Positions 1 through 11,837 of a stretch of DNA of 64,000 bases are shown here, piece by piece. How positions within the stretch are numbered: position 1 is the first letter of the stretch; the number at the start of each line of letters is the position of its first letter. The position numbers and the translations under genes were made by a program. The DNA is taken from positions 186,001 to 250,000 of the forward strand of contig JALJCO010008629.1 in the NCBI GenBank assembly GCA_023101725.1. The letters run 5' to 3'. The notes below the pieces were generated by a model. The model searched no databases, was not told the origin of the DNA, and saw nothing but the letters and a program-made list of their open reading frames with translations. Source of the DNA: Atherinomorus stipes (taxonomy: Eukaryota > Chordata > Actinopteri > Atheriniformes > Atherinidae).

Positions 1-232
1 AACAAAAACCTTTTGCCTGTGTTTTCTCCTCTGCTTTTATACTAGAAACACTTGTTATGAGTTCATTCCAAAGATTAGACCAGTAAAATAATGCAATGAT
101 TAAGAGATATGAAAAGTCTAAAATAAAAATAATAATTAGAAATCCCCTACAAAAAAAAAAAAAAAAAAAAAAAGCTATGTAAAGACAATTTGGAATCCTG
201 TTCCAACAAAGTAAGATATTTTAGAAAAGAAA

Positions 233-263
<31 letters not shown>

Positions 264-606
264 CAAGGCCTAGGGGGGGGGGAAAGGGGGGAGGGGGGGG
301 GGGAATAACAAAATAGGTGGGTTTAATCTAAGGTAATCCTAAAGGTAAGTTTAACATGAGTTCGAGACCAAGTTCAAGTTTATTTTTAAATTTCACATCC
401 ACACAACCAAAGATGCCCAGAGTGTGTTATGTGAGCAGCCTGGCAGCCTAGTGGGCACTCGGGTGGGCTTGCGGACAACTCATCAGGCTAAAACACTGTT
501 CTCACTCATGGAGAAGAGTTAGCGTGTTAGCTGCTGGTATTAGCTCTGGCTGGAGTAGCTGGAATCAGCTTCAGGAGTAACTTGCAGCTACGAAGCTCAA
601 CATGTT
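1..606. other. Non-coding stretch with low-complexity runs
   Basis: No coding or RNA gene is visible. The stretch holds an A-run near 150-173 and a purine-only block at about 226-303 in which a long A-run passes into G-runs. The rest is ordinary AT-rich sequence. Confidence 0.7.
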
Positions 607-790
607 CCACATAACAGGAGTGTGTAGCCAAGTGGTTAATGTTGCGGGCCTTGGCACAGTAGACCCCGAGTTCAAGTCAGGGCACTCAGGTAAACCACCA
701 TGGGTCCTTGAGCAAGGTCCTTAAACCTCACCCACTGCACTAAACAAAAGTGCAGACTGCCCGCGGGGCTGCCAGGCTGCTCATGTAGCA
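607..790 (+). mobile_element. tRNA-derived SINE, copy 1
   Basis: The head resembles a tRNA gene with an internal polymerase III promoter. An A-box-like stretch (TAGCCAAGTGGTTAATG) lies at about 625-641 and a B-box-like GAGTTCAAGTC at 668-678. The downstream body carries 'GGGCCTTGG' and 'CCATGGGTCCTTGAGCAAGG', a phrase typical of fish tRNA-SINE bodies. A second, more diverged copy at 10866-11035 shares the order A-like box, GGGCCTTGG, B box, GTGAACCA and CTTGAGC, which supports a dispersed family rather than a chance match. The 3' limit is uncertain, and no clean target duplication was found. It cannot be a functional tRNA because no full cloverleaf can be drawn from it. Confidence 0.65.
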
Positions 791-810
791 CCCCACTACA
801 CCAGGGGTAC

Positions 811-871
811 ACTGATTAATCCAGGTGTGTCTGATCTCAATAACTGGCCAAACACACCTGGATTAATCAGT
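811..871. repeat. Perfect 20-bp inverted repeat (hairpin)
   Basis: The arm ACTGATTAATCCAGGTGTGT (811-830) is repeated exactly as its reverse complement at 852-871, with a 21-base loop. It directly follows the SINE copy and may be part of a short inverted-repeat element or of the SINE tail region. No coding capacity is seen. Confidence 0.85.
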
Positions 872-1108
872 TTGTCCAACAATGAAAGACAGGAAGCAAA
901 GGTGCTGTCTGAAGTTCAGGAAGTAGTGGAACCGTGCATATAGCCCATTAGAAGATTGGTATTTGACCCACATGTCCTCATTTTACTTGTTCAAGTTTCT
1001 TTACCCAAGACAGTGAACCTCACTTTGCCTGTGATGCATTCATGGGTTTGTGTATATGACAGAGGAAAGAGCACTAAACCCTTTAAGACTGTATAACTAA
1101 AAAGCACT

Positions 1109-1132
1109 GTGTGTGTGTGTGTGTGTGTGTGT
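1109..1132. repeat. (GT)12 microsatellite
   Basis: Uninterrupted GT dinucleotide tract directly upstream of the retroelement tail fragment at 1133-1218. Confidence 0.95.
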
Positions 1133-1218
1133 TTGACTGAATGTGGCTTGTCGTCTAAAAGAGCTCTGAGCGGTCAGCAAGACTGAAAAAGTGCTATATA
1201 AACGCAGTCCATTTACTG
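1133..1218 (+). mobile_element. 3' tail fragment of a SINE or LINE
   Basis: The stretch contains 'GAGCTCTGAGCGGTCAGCAAG', with a few bases between the halves, and then 'AAAGTGCTATATAAACGCAG' followed by CCATTTAC. This is the typical order of fish retroelement tails: AAGCGCTTTGAGTGGTC..., AAAAGCGCTATATAAA..., CCATTTA. No head or coding part is attached, so the parent family cannot be fixed. Confidence 0.5.
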
Positions 1219-4200
1219 TGGCCACATAACACCTCAAACACATGGGTATAACAAGTTTCCCTAACAAGACAGAGCAGTACATGCCACTAAAGTGTGAAGC
1301 TTTGGGAAAATGCTGCTGCACTCCAGACTGACTTGAAAAAGTAAACAAAATTAATTTTAATTGTGAAAGTGTTATTGTAAGCTCAAGTAAACTATATTGA
1401 ATTTCACTAAAACAAACTGGCTCCATTAACTCTTCCCGGTCGATCTATCAGTACACAAAGCTCTTAAATGTCCAAATAGTGGAAACAGGCACCATCACTT
1501 ACTACCACAGTTAAACTGTCATCATAAACCCTCAGCTCTATTCTTGGCAAATAAAAGGAAGTGTCTGATGCATGTGTTAGAGGCAATTTACTCATCTGTT
1601 GTTATAGATAAAAAGAGGATGATAGAGAGGAAGTGAAAGTATCAGGTAAGCAATTAAACTGAAGCACCCCCCTGTCATCCTTTGCTCATCTTCTTTCATT
1701 CCTCTTTCTCCTTCTCCTCCTCTTCATCCTCCTGTATGCTGCTCAGCATTCATTAGGCCCGACTCCCCCAAACACTGTTTTATCTACAGGAAACTTTACT
1801 GTGTTGAACTCCTGATCACCCTGATAAACCGCCAGGCTAATTAAACAGAGACTCACACAATGTGTTCCCGCATGTGTATATGCATATTTATGTTATGTGT
1901 ATGTGTGTGTGTATATGTAATCCAAGAAGTGTGTCTCTTTATCTCGTTTCCAGTCCCCCTCCTTCTTCTCTCTCCTTGTCTGTCGGGCTCAAGGAAATGA
2001 TGCTGAATGCTGGATGCTGAAAATATGGCACACGCTGAAAGCAGCATTCAAATCTTGACAGTGGCTGGGATTAGCTAGGTAACAAGGAGGACAGCTTTGG
2101 AAAAACAAGCCAGCGAGGTGAACTCGAGGACAAGGAGGCGGAGGAGAAAGATGCTGGATCTTTGCTGCATAGATATAAATGGGACAACTTTCAGCCCTAA
2201 GTTTCATAATTATCTCTAAAAGTATCTCCTTTTTTAAAGTTTCACTTTGAAGTTTTTCTCACTTTTAATGATTGTCGTGATTTTTTTCCCCCAACATCCT
2301 CCCACTGCAGACTTCAGTTGGAATGGCCTGAAGTTTTAAACTCCTTGCATGGCCTTTGTGTGAGCATCATTATCTTTGAATAAAGACACCAAACTAACTT
2401 ATAAAAATAAATGAATAAATAAATAATAAAAATAAAACTCTTGAAGAACTCTGCCTGCCTTTCATGTCCTTTTTTCCCATGTTTTTAATCGGCTCACATG
2501 TGCTGTGCTGAAAGCAAACACGAACATGGATGTGTCTTCTCTCTCCTGCTATCACCTTCAAGCTGAAGTCGACAAAGCCTTAATCCCTTCCTATGAGTCT
2601 CCTGCAAACCTCGGCTTGATGAACACGCGCTGAACTTGCTCTGTGGGCTTCCTCTTTGGTCTGTAGAGAAAATGAGGTGGAGGGAGAAAATGTGAGTGGG
2701 AGTAAGATTGAGAAAGGGAGTGAAGAGGAAAAGAGAAAAACTTTTTCAATTGAGTAGCTGTCCAAGAAAGGCACATTGCCTTGTATTAATGCACATAAAG
2801 TTCGTACACTGAGTGTCACGATGGATTTGTGGCTCCTTAGCTGGACAAAAAAAAAAAAAAAAAAAAAAAGGTTACACCTTATGCTGGCCTGCTGTGTGCA
2901 TTGCATATGCAAAGCTTAATGTTTTATGTATAAGATGTTATGTAATCTTTGTGTCAAGGCTTTATAGTTAGGCTACATTTCTATTCAGATTGCATAGGCA
3001 TTTTCCATCTCATATTTCAAGCTTTACATTGACATTAGCTAATATAATATCATGTCATTTACAATGAAGATGTGAGCTTAAGTGGCATGAAAGAAGGACA
3101 ATGCAAAACTCTACTGGAACATAAACTTACAGAATTGTTTATCAAACTCCCGGGCTGAAAAGAATCTTAATAGGGTAAATTCATAGCATTTAAGTGTGAC
3201 CTGTGTAAATAGCAGATGATTTAGAAGAATAATAAATGTAATTTGATGATTTTCTGAATGATGTGCCTTGTAGGGACATTTTTATTAATTTATTTGCATA
3301 ATCAAAGCTCAAAAGAAACCTTGAATATATTTCTTTTGACACTGTCTAGACTTATCTCACACAAGGCCATACCATCTCCTTTGCAATATCTATCTTTTAT
3401 TTTAGCACGGTCATATAATTCTACATTTGTCAAGTTAATTTCCTGTGGTTTTTTTATGAGATGTAGATTTTAAGGATAAATAAGCCACTGATTAAATATA
3501 TTTATTGTTTTTCCCATTTTGAATCAGGAAATCAATTATAGCTCAGAGTAGGAGAAATTGTCAGTTGGAGGGATGCAAAGACAGCAGAGGGAAGACGGAG
3601 GGTTTTGTGGTAGAATTATACATGGCTGCCAGCTAGTTATGGGAAACTCAGTTGTTTTTACTAACCCAAGTTTGTTTTCGTCGCACACTAAAGAGAATCC
3701 AGTTTGAGTCATTTGAGTAGCTGAGTCAGTCACCCAGAGTGTGCAGAAGTCCACACAAGCTCCACCCATCTTCAGTTCCCACTGATTAATAGCTAAAACC
3801 GCTAATATAAAACAATTACTGGTTGTCTTTGTGAGGCACACATTACTTAGTGAATAATTTCCCTCGACACATCACTTAGAGACTGTGGGAGCAGAAGACT
3901 TTCGGCTCAGGTGGGGTAGCGGCTCTCCCAGTAGTAACAAAGTGTGGGTGAGCTGCTACTGATGGGCTGGACGAAAGTGAGTGATTTGTTTTTTTACAGC
4001 CTGTAGCAAAGAGGAAAACAGTAAATAGAGCTGAAACAAGAAACCAGAACATTTCTTTTTCCTGCTAATGCAGCATTTAATTTGATTTATTTATACAGTT
4101 AGAATAGCAGTTGCACGGTTGTGGCATGTCTGGTCTCTTATTTGCAGCCAGCTAGCTATAGCGGAAGCAGGGTGTGTCAGTGAATGAGTTAACAGAGATG

Positions 4201-4631
4201 AGTAATCATGACTCATGAGCCAGTATAATGATTCCATGTTTGCAATGCTTTTTGAGGACTCCGACATCACTGTGTCAACCAGAAGACCTGAGCTCCTCTC
4301 CTGTCTAACACCTTCACTCTTGATTTAAAATTTCAGACTCATGTTAGTAGTTGTTTACAGCTGCTTTCCAACACTTTGTGGTTGGATTAATTTCTTAAAA
4401 GCCAAGCGGATACTTAAAGGCATCAGAAAATGATTTTTTTTAACGTAAAAAAAGGATGAAAAATTGCTAAAATAAAGTTACACATTTAAATAAAGGTAAA
4501 CATGGTTTGCCTTTAAAGTGATAACAATCTGAGGAGACAAACAATTTAAAATAACTGTATGTGGACACACATTAAATTAAAAGAGCAAAGAGATGACAGC
4601 AGGACATAAGTTATGTTTTCAGTGGTTTTCT
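1219..4631. other. Non-coding stretch, no gene seen
   Basis: Nothing recognisable as a gene. It holds a pyrimidine-rich patch at about 1679-1735, a TG-rich patch near 1893-1915, an AT-rich low-complexity patch near 2399-2440, and an A-run at 2847-2869. Short open frames here lack any recognisable domain. Confidence 0.6.
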
Positions 4632-4900
4632 ACCCCCCCAGTCAAGCGGTTGTTGTCTCCTTGGGCAAGACCCTTCACCCTTCTTGCCTCCAGTGACGGC
4701 ATCACTGGTGTATGGATGTGTATGAACGTCCCGTGGTGGTTGGAGTGCCCGTTGGTGATTTGCTGCCAAGTTTCCATCAGTCTGTCCCAGGGGGACTGTG
4801 GCTACACATGTAGCTTTGCATCACCAAGTATGAATGTGGTGTGAAGGAATAATGGATCCAATGTAAAGCACTTTGGGTATAAATCTAATCCATTCTTATT
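4632..4900 (+). mobile_element. SINE-like dispersed repeat, family B, 5'-truncated copy
   Basis: This matches the copy at 37990-38336 over most of its length. Shared landmarks in the same order are TCCTTGGGCAAGACCC, TTGCCTCCAGTG, CACTGGTGTATG, GTGGTGGT, GTCTGCCCCAGGG (here GTCTGTCCCAGGG), TGTGGCTACA, ATAATGGAT, TGTAAAGC.CTTTG and AAATCTAATCCATT. The tRNA-like head seen in the other copy is missing here. The 3' tail resembles the L2-like LINE tail at about 6432-6475, which suggests that this repeat is mobilised by that LINE type. Confidence 0.75.
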
Positions 4901-5661
4901 AGTGGTACTCTCACTTTTCTGACATACAGACCTAACACAAATATCTGGTCTCATCTCAGGAAACCATTGCCAGTAAAAACCACAAGTTAGAAGTCCAAAG
5001 ATCAGGTTACGCAACAGAGTTAAAATCAGATATTGAACTCAGTCTTTCAATGCCCACAAAGTGGGCATCTTGCTACTGTCGCTATTTGTCGCTTCATGAT
5101 TGATGCCACCACGTTGCGTATACCAGCGGTCAGTCAGTTATGTTAAGGAAGCTAGAGCTTGGCCTGATTATACATATATATTACTCAAATAAGCACAAAT
5201 GAAGAAAAAAACTACTTAAATGAAGTTTTTTATGATGAAATGAAATGAAAAAGCTCTTAAAAGACCATTTTTCCTTTAAATAAACTAACGCTGTAGTTAT
5301 GGGCTTTTCAACATTACTGTCAATACAATCTGAAGGCTGAGATTGTCTGTAAAACTGGAAAAGGAACTTAAAAACCGCAACGAAGCCATTGACTTCAATG
5401 TTAAATGTGCTGCGAAGAGTCTCTGGCAGACGTCACGTTCGGTTTCGGCGAACAGCACCACAGTCTGGTCAGATATGCTGAAATGCAACGATGTTTCCTA
5501 ATAACACATTTATGCAGGTGCGCCTGTTCTGTAACATAGATCATCATGAAGAACGATTTGATCTATAAAACATGGCAAAAAATGTTAAAAACGTGTCATC
5601 AGCACTTTAATCAACCACATTTTTTTATGCTTAATATTATGTATCCATTTATTCATGCTTT
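4901..5661. other. Non-coding stretch, no gene seen
   Basis: No gene recognised. A small perfect hairpin (ATGCCCAC at 5050-5057, GTGGGCAT at 5061-5068) is the only structured element noted. Confidence 0.6.
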
Positions 5662-6500
5662 TCACGACAGCAGGTTGTCACAGAACTTCAGTCCATACAC
5701 CTAAAAACCACCAACCAGGCCAGAAATCTGGGTGTAGTGAAGGACTCAGACCTAAAACTTGAAAAACACATCAAGGCAATCACTAAATCAGCCTACTATC
5801 ACCCGAAGAACATCTCAAGAATAAAAGATCTGATGTCTCAGGAAAATCTGGAAAAACTAGTCCATGTATTCATCTTCAGTCGGCTTGATTACTGTAACAG
5901 CGTCTTTACTGGTCTACCTAAAAAATCAGTTAAACAGCTGCAGCTCATTCAGAACTCTGCTGCCCGAGTTCTCACAAAGACCAGAAAAGTGGATCACGTC
6001 AGTCCAGTTCTGAGGTCTTTACACTGGCTGCCGGTCCATCAGAGATTAGACTTTAAAGTTCTGCTGCTGGTCTATAAAGCTCTGAATGGTTTAGGCCCAA
6101 AATACATCAGTGACCTCTTGACCCAGTATGAACCTACTAGACCCCTCAGGTCATCTGGATCCGGTCTTTTATCAGTTTCCAGAGTCAGAACCAGACATGG
6201 AGAAGCTGCGTTCAGCTTCTATGCTCCACATGTCTGAAACAAACTGTCTCAGATCAGCTGAAACACTTAGTTTATTTAAATCCAGGTAAAAGACCCACCT
6301 GTTCTCAGCTGCATTTACAGAGATTTTATTCAAAAGTTAAAATCCGCGTGGCTCTATGCTCTCTCTTTTTAATCTTAAATTTTTTAATGTTTTTGTTTTT
6401 TTTTTTTCTTCCTTTTGCTCATAATGTTTTATGTAAAGCACTTTGAATTGTCCTGTACATGAAATGTGCTATACAAAAACACTTGCCTTGCCTTTAGTCA
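5662..6500 (+). mobile_element. L2-like non-LTR retrotransposon, 5'-truncated 3' end
   Basis: This is the 3'-terminal piece of a fish LINE of the L2/CR1/Rex1 group. About 550 bases encode the C-terminal end of the reverse transcriptase protein. They are followed by a 3' untranslated region with T-rich runs and a tail at about 6432-6496: TGTAAAGCACTTTGAATTG, then AAATGTGCTATACAAAAA, ending in repeats of TTGCCTTGCC. Such short terminal repeats in place of a poly-A tail are usual for L2-group elements. The catalytic reverse transcriptase and the endonuclease are absent, as expected for a copy truncated at the 5' end during insertion. No target duplication was identified. Confidence 0.9.
5668..6320 (+). 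pseudogene. Reverse transcriptase C-terminal region (L2-like LINE), decayed
   Basis: Reading from about 5668, the frame stays open to a TGA at 6235-6237. It encodes the part of the LINE protein that follows the polymerase palm. Landmarks are NLGVVKDSDLKLEKHI near the start, FSRLDYCNSVFTGLP, LQLIQNSAARVLT, LRSLHWLPVHQRLDFK, YKALNGLGPKYISDLL, and a late GEAAFSFYAPHV. In intact relatives this last motif is followed by Trp-Asn. Here the Trp codon is a TGA stop, and further stops follow, although the remains of the last segment (ending LFSAAFTEI-like) can be traced to about 6320. The RT catalytic motifs lie upstream of the truncation and are missing. The piece is non-functional on its own. Confidence 0.88.
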
Positions 6501-9500
6501 AAGATTTCAGAGAAGACATTGTCGCTTTTGCTCCGAGTCCTATATTGTTGTAACCACATGCTTCACTACCAGTACGGTACCTATGCTACTTATTTGTCAG
6601 AAACTGTAACTGTAGACTCTATCGACTCTGTCTATATATATATATATTTTTTTTTTGCATAAACTTTTTTTTTTTACTTGCATAAACTCAGATTATGCAA
6701 GTAAAGAATCAATCAGATATGGTCAAGACCAATTCAAAATGCCACTCTTAAATGTAAGATGTTAAACATTTATTTAAGCATGGTGATAGGGAGAGGCTGA
6801 AAAATAATCAGATACAGTCTCTTTTATTCGTGATGTCACAAAGATGTAGGAACACGGCAAACTCAGATATACTGGTACAGTCAGATTGAGTATGTGGTGG
6901 TATTAGATGTGGTGTGTGCAGCAAACACTGATATATCTTCTCTATGGGGATGGACCTAAGTAATGTTTGATCGCTCTGTGATGCCGGCAGTTCAACTTGC
7001 TCACTGATGTCCTGTAGCCTGGAGTGCCATACCAAGATTTCTAAACTGCTATTGGTGATACCTGACATTTTTAAAATATATTTACGAATCTAACACCCAT
7101 ACATTCAAAGCTTACTTCATTATGCTTACCAATTCATCATGCAAACCAGTGACACATTTAAAGGGTTCACATTGACTGACATAGTCCTTGATACAGTGCA
7201 ATTAATCAAACTACATTACATTTTTTATACTAATGGAGGATGACAGTGACAGGTATATCCAATTTTTAAGTAAAAATCAGCTTTTGCCCCCCATTTATCA
7301 GTTTAACCTTGGTTGTCAGAGATGTGTCTGCTCTTTGGCGCAGTGACATTACTGTCTTGTCAGAAAGATGCCCACAGAGAGAGCACAGACAAGCCCTCTG
7401 AACTCCACCACTCACTAGTTCAAACCCTGACACATCAAGAGCACACACACATGTGCACACACACACACTTGACTGACAAAATTGGCTGCTAAAAGACTGA
7501 CCAGTGGATGACCATGGAAAATGATACACAAGGTCACTTGCTTTTTATTAGTCTTGGCACACCTTGTGACACCTTTAGCTCCAGGTCAACACATTATCAT
7601 ATCTCACAAGTGGATTATATGGTCGTTAAAAGACCATCTCTCAGTGCATGAATAGTTATTAAAACCTCGGTCATCTCTTTGTTTTTTATTTTTATTTTGG
7701 AATATGAAGCTTTTTATCACTGAAACCTCATTTCATCTCTAAAACTGATGAAATGTCTCATGATTACGTGCAACAGAATAATCAAACAACCAGCTAGGGG
7801 TGGAAAGATGATCTTTAAAAAGTCCTGAAATTATTTATTTTATCTTATTATCATTATTTCTTGAGATGTGTTCCACATATTTCTTCAATTATCCTGGTTA
7901 TTACAGTGATGGAAATCACTGATGCACCAAGAAGGTGGGGCAAGATCACAGATTATTTCCAAATGAACAACAATGGGGTCTCTGTAGAACGGGGTAGAAA
8001 ATGGGATGATCCCGGAGCAGACATTAGGATGAGGATGGTGTTGGCTTACAAGAGATGCATTAGAGGACAGGACAGATGTAGGGAGGCGTTGCTGTGAGGT
8101 AACAACAACATAATCGACTCAGGAACATTGAACGCTCCCTTGTTACCGTGTCCTCTTATCCTTGTGGCTCAGCAGCAGCCTTTGTTATTTCTACAATAGT
8201 GTCGTTGTGCCGGCATGTCATCCTTTCACGGTCATTGTTTCTCACCTCAGCTCAGCCATGAGGGAGGATGTCCCTGTGGAAAAGATGTGACCTCTCGTAA
8301 CGTTTGTTTGTCATTGAATCATTCTCCCTCCCTTTCTTTGTTGCAATCCTTTCTTCACTCCAAATAAGAGGCAGAACATTCTCCTGTAACAGACTCCATC
8401 AGTGAACTTGAAACTGGAATGTACAATTAAAAGCCACCCATAGACAGGGCTGTGTCTTGACCTTCCATTTGTGTGTCAAGTCATTTCTTTCTTCAGTCTC
8501 CATTTCTTTTTGACTGACCCTCCTTTGGTGTCGCCGTCTTGCTTAGTTCTTCTCACCCACATCACCCATGTGGTATTAGTGATATCTCAGAGTCAGGGGA
8601 CCAGACACATTCACTCACACACATACACATACATGCTCACACTCATTATGGAGCAGCAGCTGGAGTCTAAGGGGGTATTAATCCTATTTCTGCTTGTTAA
8701 TGGGATTATGTCTTTTAATTAAAGGCAAGTGGAGAGCAATTATGAGCAGTGAGAGGATGTGAAACAGTTCACCATCGTGCCATCATGTCATTCTTCAAGG
8801 TGCGCCAGTACAGGTGGACTTGGATTTCATCTTGCTTCAGCATTTTTCCCCATTATAAATACATTGTTACCCTATTTCTTTAAAGTCAAAGTCACACTTA
8901 ATTAATGATAGAGCTGCGAGATGCAGCAGTCAAATCAAGGCTTGATTTGTTATTTAGGTATTGTTAAGAATTGCTTTACATACAGACATGTGTGCAGGCA
9001 GTCACATCTCTCCCAGTGTCCCACATGAGGAATGCCACTCATTAAACTGAATAGGTGTGTGAAGATTAAATTACCTCTCGGGGGAGGCCGCATCACATTT
9101 TTGCTTCTATTTTGCTGGTTTGTGCTGACAAACCTCAGTAAAGAGGTATTTAAACGGAGGCCGACTGGGGATAGAGGAGCAGCTGCAAAGACAGGTGAGT
9201 GGCTCAGGTGATACGCTGAGGTGAGTAGTCCGTGGAGACGGCCAGCGGGTCGGTGAGAGTAGGTGGGCACGTCTGGATGAATAGGAGGAAGATAAAGGAT
9301 GACAGGAATTACACAATGGGTTTGGATGCAGGCGGGGAGGAATGAGAGGATGGAGCAGCTGATGTCCTGGTGATTTTGCCCAGCTTCAGTTGTTTTGCTC
9401 CAGTTTATAGCAAATGCATTTCAAGCCAAATTCAATTGGTTTATTTACATGAAATTGCTATTATCAGATATGATAAGGCATTATAACATATGTAAATTGC

Positions 9501-10865
9501 TAAACCAAATAATTTTTTTTCCAAGTGCCCCCCCTGTTTTTTTTAAATTTTTTTTTATTAATCCTCCAAATGGTATTCAATGGTAGACATCCACAGTTTG
9601 TGCCCATGCCGTTTCCATCTGTCAGGCTGGGAAGACTTAAATGTTCTGCACTTGTTGACCAGGTTAAGCAAAGACATTTAAAGAAATAAAAAAAATCCCC
9701 CCCACATATAAAATTATGTGACCACATCTGAGCAAATATATCCAACTTTCTCTTGTCTGTATCCTACATCATGAATGTGCTATCTATAGACCAGTGGTTC
9801 CAAAGCTATTTTCCACAAGGACTCCCTTCATACAACTACCATGCTCTTTGCTTCCCTTTGCTAAAAGGATGCTTTGTTTTACGCTTTCACTTTCTCGGTT
9901 TTTGCCACAAATGATGCATTCTGGCTGATTCATTTTCTGTTATTTGATAATATCCATAAGAAACCAAACCAAAATGATAAACTCAGGCTGATACACCTCA
10001 ACTTATCTCTGTGTGGTAGCAAGCAGGAATCGTTATGAATTTTGTGTTTCCGGATCCATTTTCGATATCACTCAGCGATTCTCATTGATTTTGGAAATAA
10101 AGTAAAAATGGCTTTGGTTGCAGTTACTCCTTAATTTAAAGGTTGCACCAACATTTTGCATTCAGTGACAACTTTACAAAGCTGACTTGAGTTGAAAAAT
10201 TACTCATTCAAATGAACCTATGAAAATATAACTGCAAAGATCTACATTATGTACAGTGATGTCTTTCAACTATGGACCTAAAAATCTGTCTTCATATTGA
10301 AAATCTGTCATATTTAAAATTTTGTGTAGGGGAATTTAGAAGTATTTAAAACAGAAGAGATAACATTTAAAATGAAAAATGAGGAAGAAACTGTGTTAGT
10401 TTGTACAACATTTAATTTTTCTGAGAGTAATACCCCTTTCCAGCAAAGCATTATTTATCTAGTAGCACTGGGGTGGTAAGAAACATGTCAACAATATCTC
10501 ATAGCAACAGAAATTGTACAAACAGCAACAAGAAGTGTAACAAACCTGTAGGGAAAGACATACACATCTTGGATTGTTTTTCTTATTCTGGGTATGGACA
10601 TCTTCAAAAGACGCCAGCGTTTGAAACATTTAGTTTGTGGAGTAAAACTCTGGATTAGAATAGTTCAAAAATATGGTTTTTGCAACATACAGGGAAGAGG
10701 AGAGACTTGGTGTCATTACTTAATATTGCATTTTGTGAATTCTTACAGTACGCGTATAGACTAATCTGACGGCCGTTTTGTGTGCTACATCATCTTGCCG
10801 CCATCCTAATTTACCTAGTATCTGCCAACATGAGAAGCAGCATGGATATCTGGACTGGCAACATT
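6501..10865. other. Non-coding stretch, no gene seen
   Basis: No gene recognised. It holds a short TA tract and T-runs near 6635-6676, CA-rich patches at 7443-7470 and about 8617-8645, and several homeobox-type motifs clustered at about 8640-8760 (listed as a finding). At about 9793 the phrase CAGTGGTTCCAAAGC resembles the start of some hAT elements, but no matching end was found. Confidence 0.55.
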
Positions 10866-11035
10866 GCTTAGGGGTGGATTGCCTAGTGATTAATACTATG
10901 GGCCTTGGTCCATCAAATCGAGTTCGAGTCCCAGACACAGCACTTACTGTAGGTGAACCATTATGGGCACTTGAGCCCTACCAACTGTAATTGGCTGCCC
11001 ACTGCTAATCCAGAGATGGGTTAAAAGCAATAAGA
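10866..11035 (+). mobile_element. tRNA-derived SINE, copy 2
   Basis: Second copy of the family at 607-790. An A-box-like GGATTGCCTAGTGATTAATAC lies at about 10876-10896 (the 3' half matches the A box of copy 1). The B-box-like GAGTTCGAGTCC at 10920-10931 is very close to the polymerase III consensus. Shared body phrases are GGGCCTTGG, GGTGAACCA.TATGGGCACTTGAGC and a 'GCCCACTGC' run. The element is diverged, and no target duplication could be assigned. Confidence 0.62.
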
Positions 11036-11837
11036 AATAAGAAATTTTCAATTATTATCATTAATATCTCCCAGATTAGTTATTAACGTTCAGCAACAAA
11101 ACAGCTTGTTCGCTAGCATTAACAAGCATAATAACATTTGGTGCGTCATTTTAAGCTGCAGCATGGATATGTACAGTATTGTGCCAGATTAATGAGTATT
11201 CACCCAAATTTACCGTGTGTTTGTTGTTGGGGAAAAAAATCCAGTGTTTTCTCTGATGTGACAGTATATCATTCCTCCTTTGCTTTCTGTGTCTGGTTGT
11301 CAATTGTGTTCAAACAAATTGACATCAGTGGACAGAGCAGCAACACTGTCCACTTCGTCTCAGACAGACAGCAGAAATCTTCATGAAATAAATGTCTGTG
11401 ATCTTCTCATTCATTACCACGGTTGAAGTTTTTTTTTTTACTGCTGTTCCAACAACCAAAAAGTGTACAAGTTCTTCCATAATTCCTCGTTATTGTTTGG
11501 AAAATAATCTGATTCTTATCTGTTCTAATTAAGTGACCTCTCAACAATAGCAAATGGTCTAATTGTGATGTTTGTCCAGATTAGTCTATGTGCTTATGTA
11601 TTCATAAATATGCATTTTTCCAATTTCAAATTAGAAAATGAGCCCAAACAGTTTTTTTCATTGTCACCTACACTGCTACTACAGTACTTGAGATAATCCT
11701 TTGAAAAAGGTACATTTACCTTAATTAAGGGTATGAGATCATTATGGGAATAGTATCAAAACCTCTTGGCTTAACTGAACCAGCCCATCCAGTAAAGAGT
11801 ATCAGTCAGACAAAACCAGAGAAGAACAGTTTATACC
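11036..11837. other. Non-coding stretch, no gene seen
   Basis: AT-rich sequence without recognisable genes or repeat structure. Confidence 0.6.

Noticed and set aside
9793..9850. CAGTGGTTCCAAAGC phrase as a hAT start
   Set aside because: No inverted partner or 8-bp duplication could be found.
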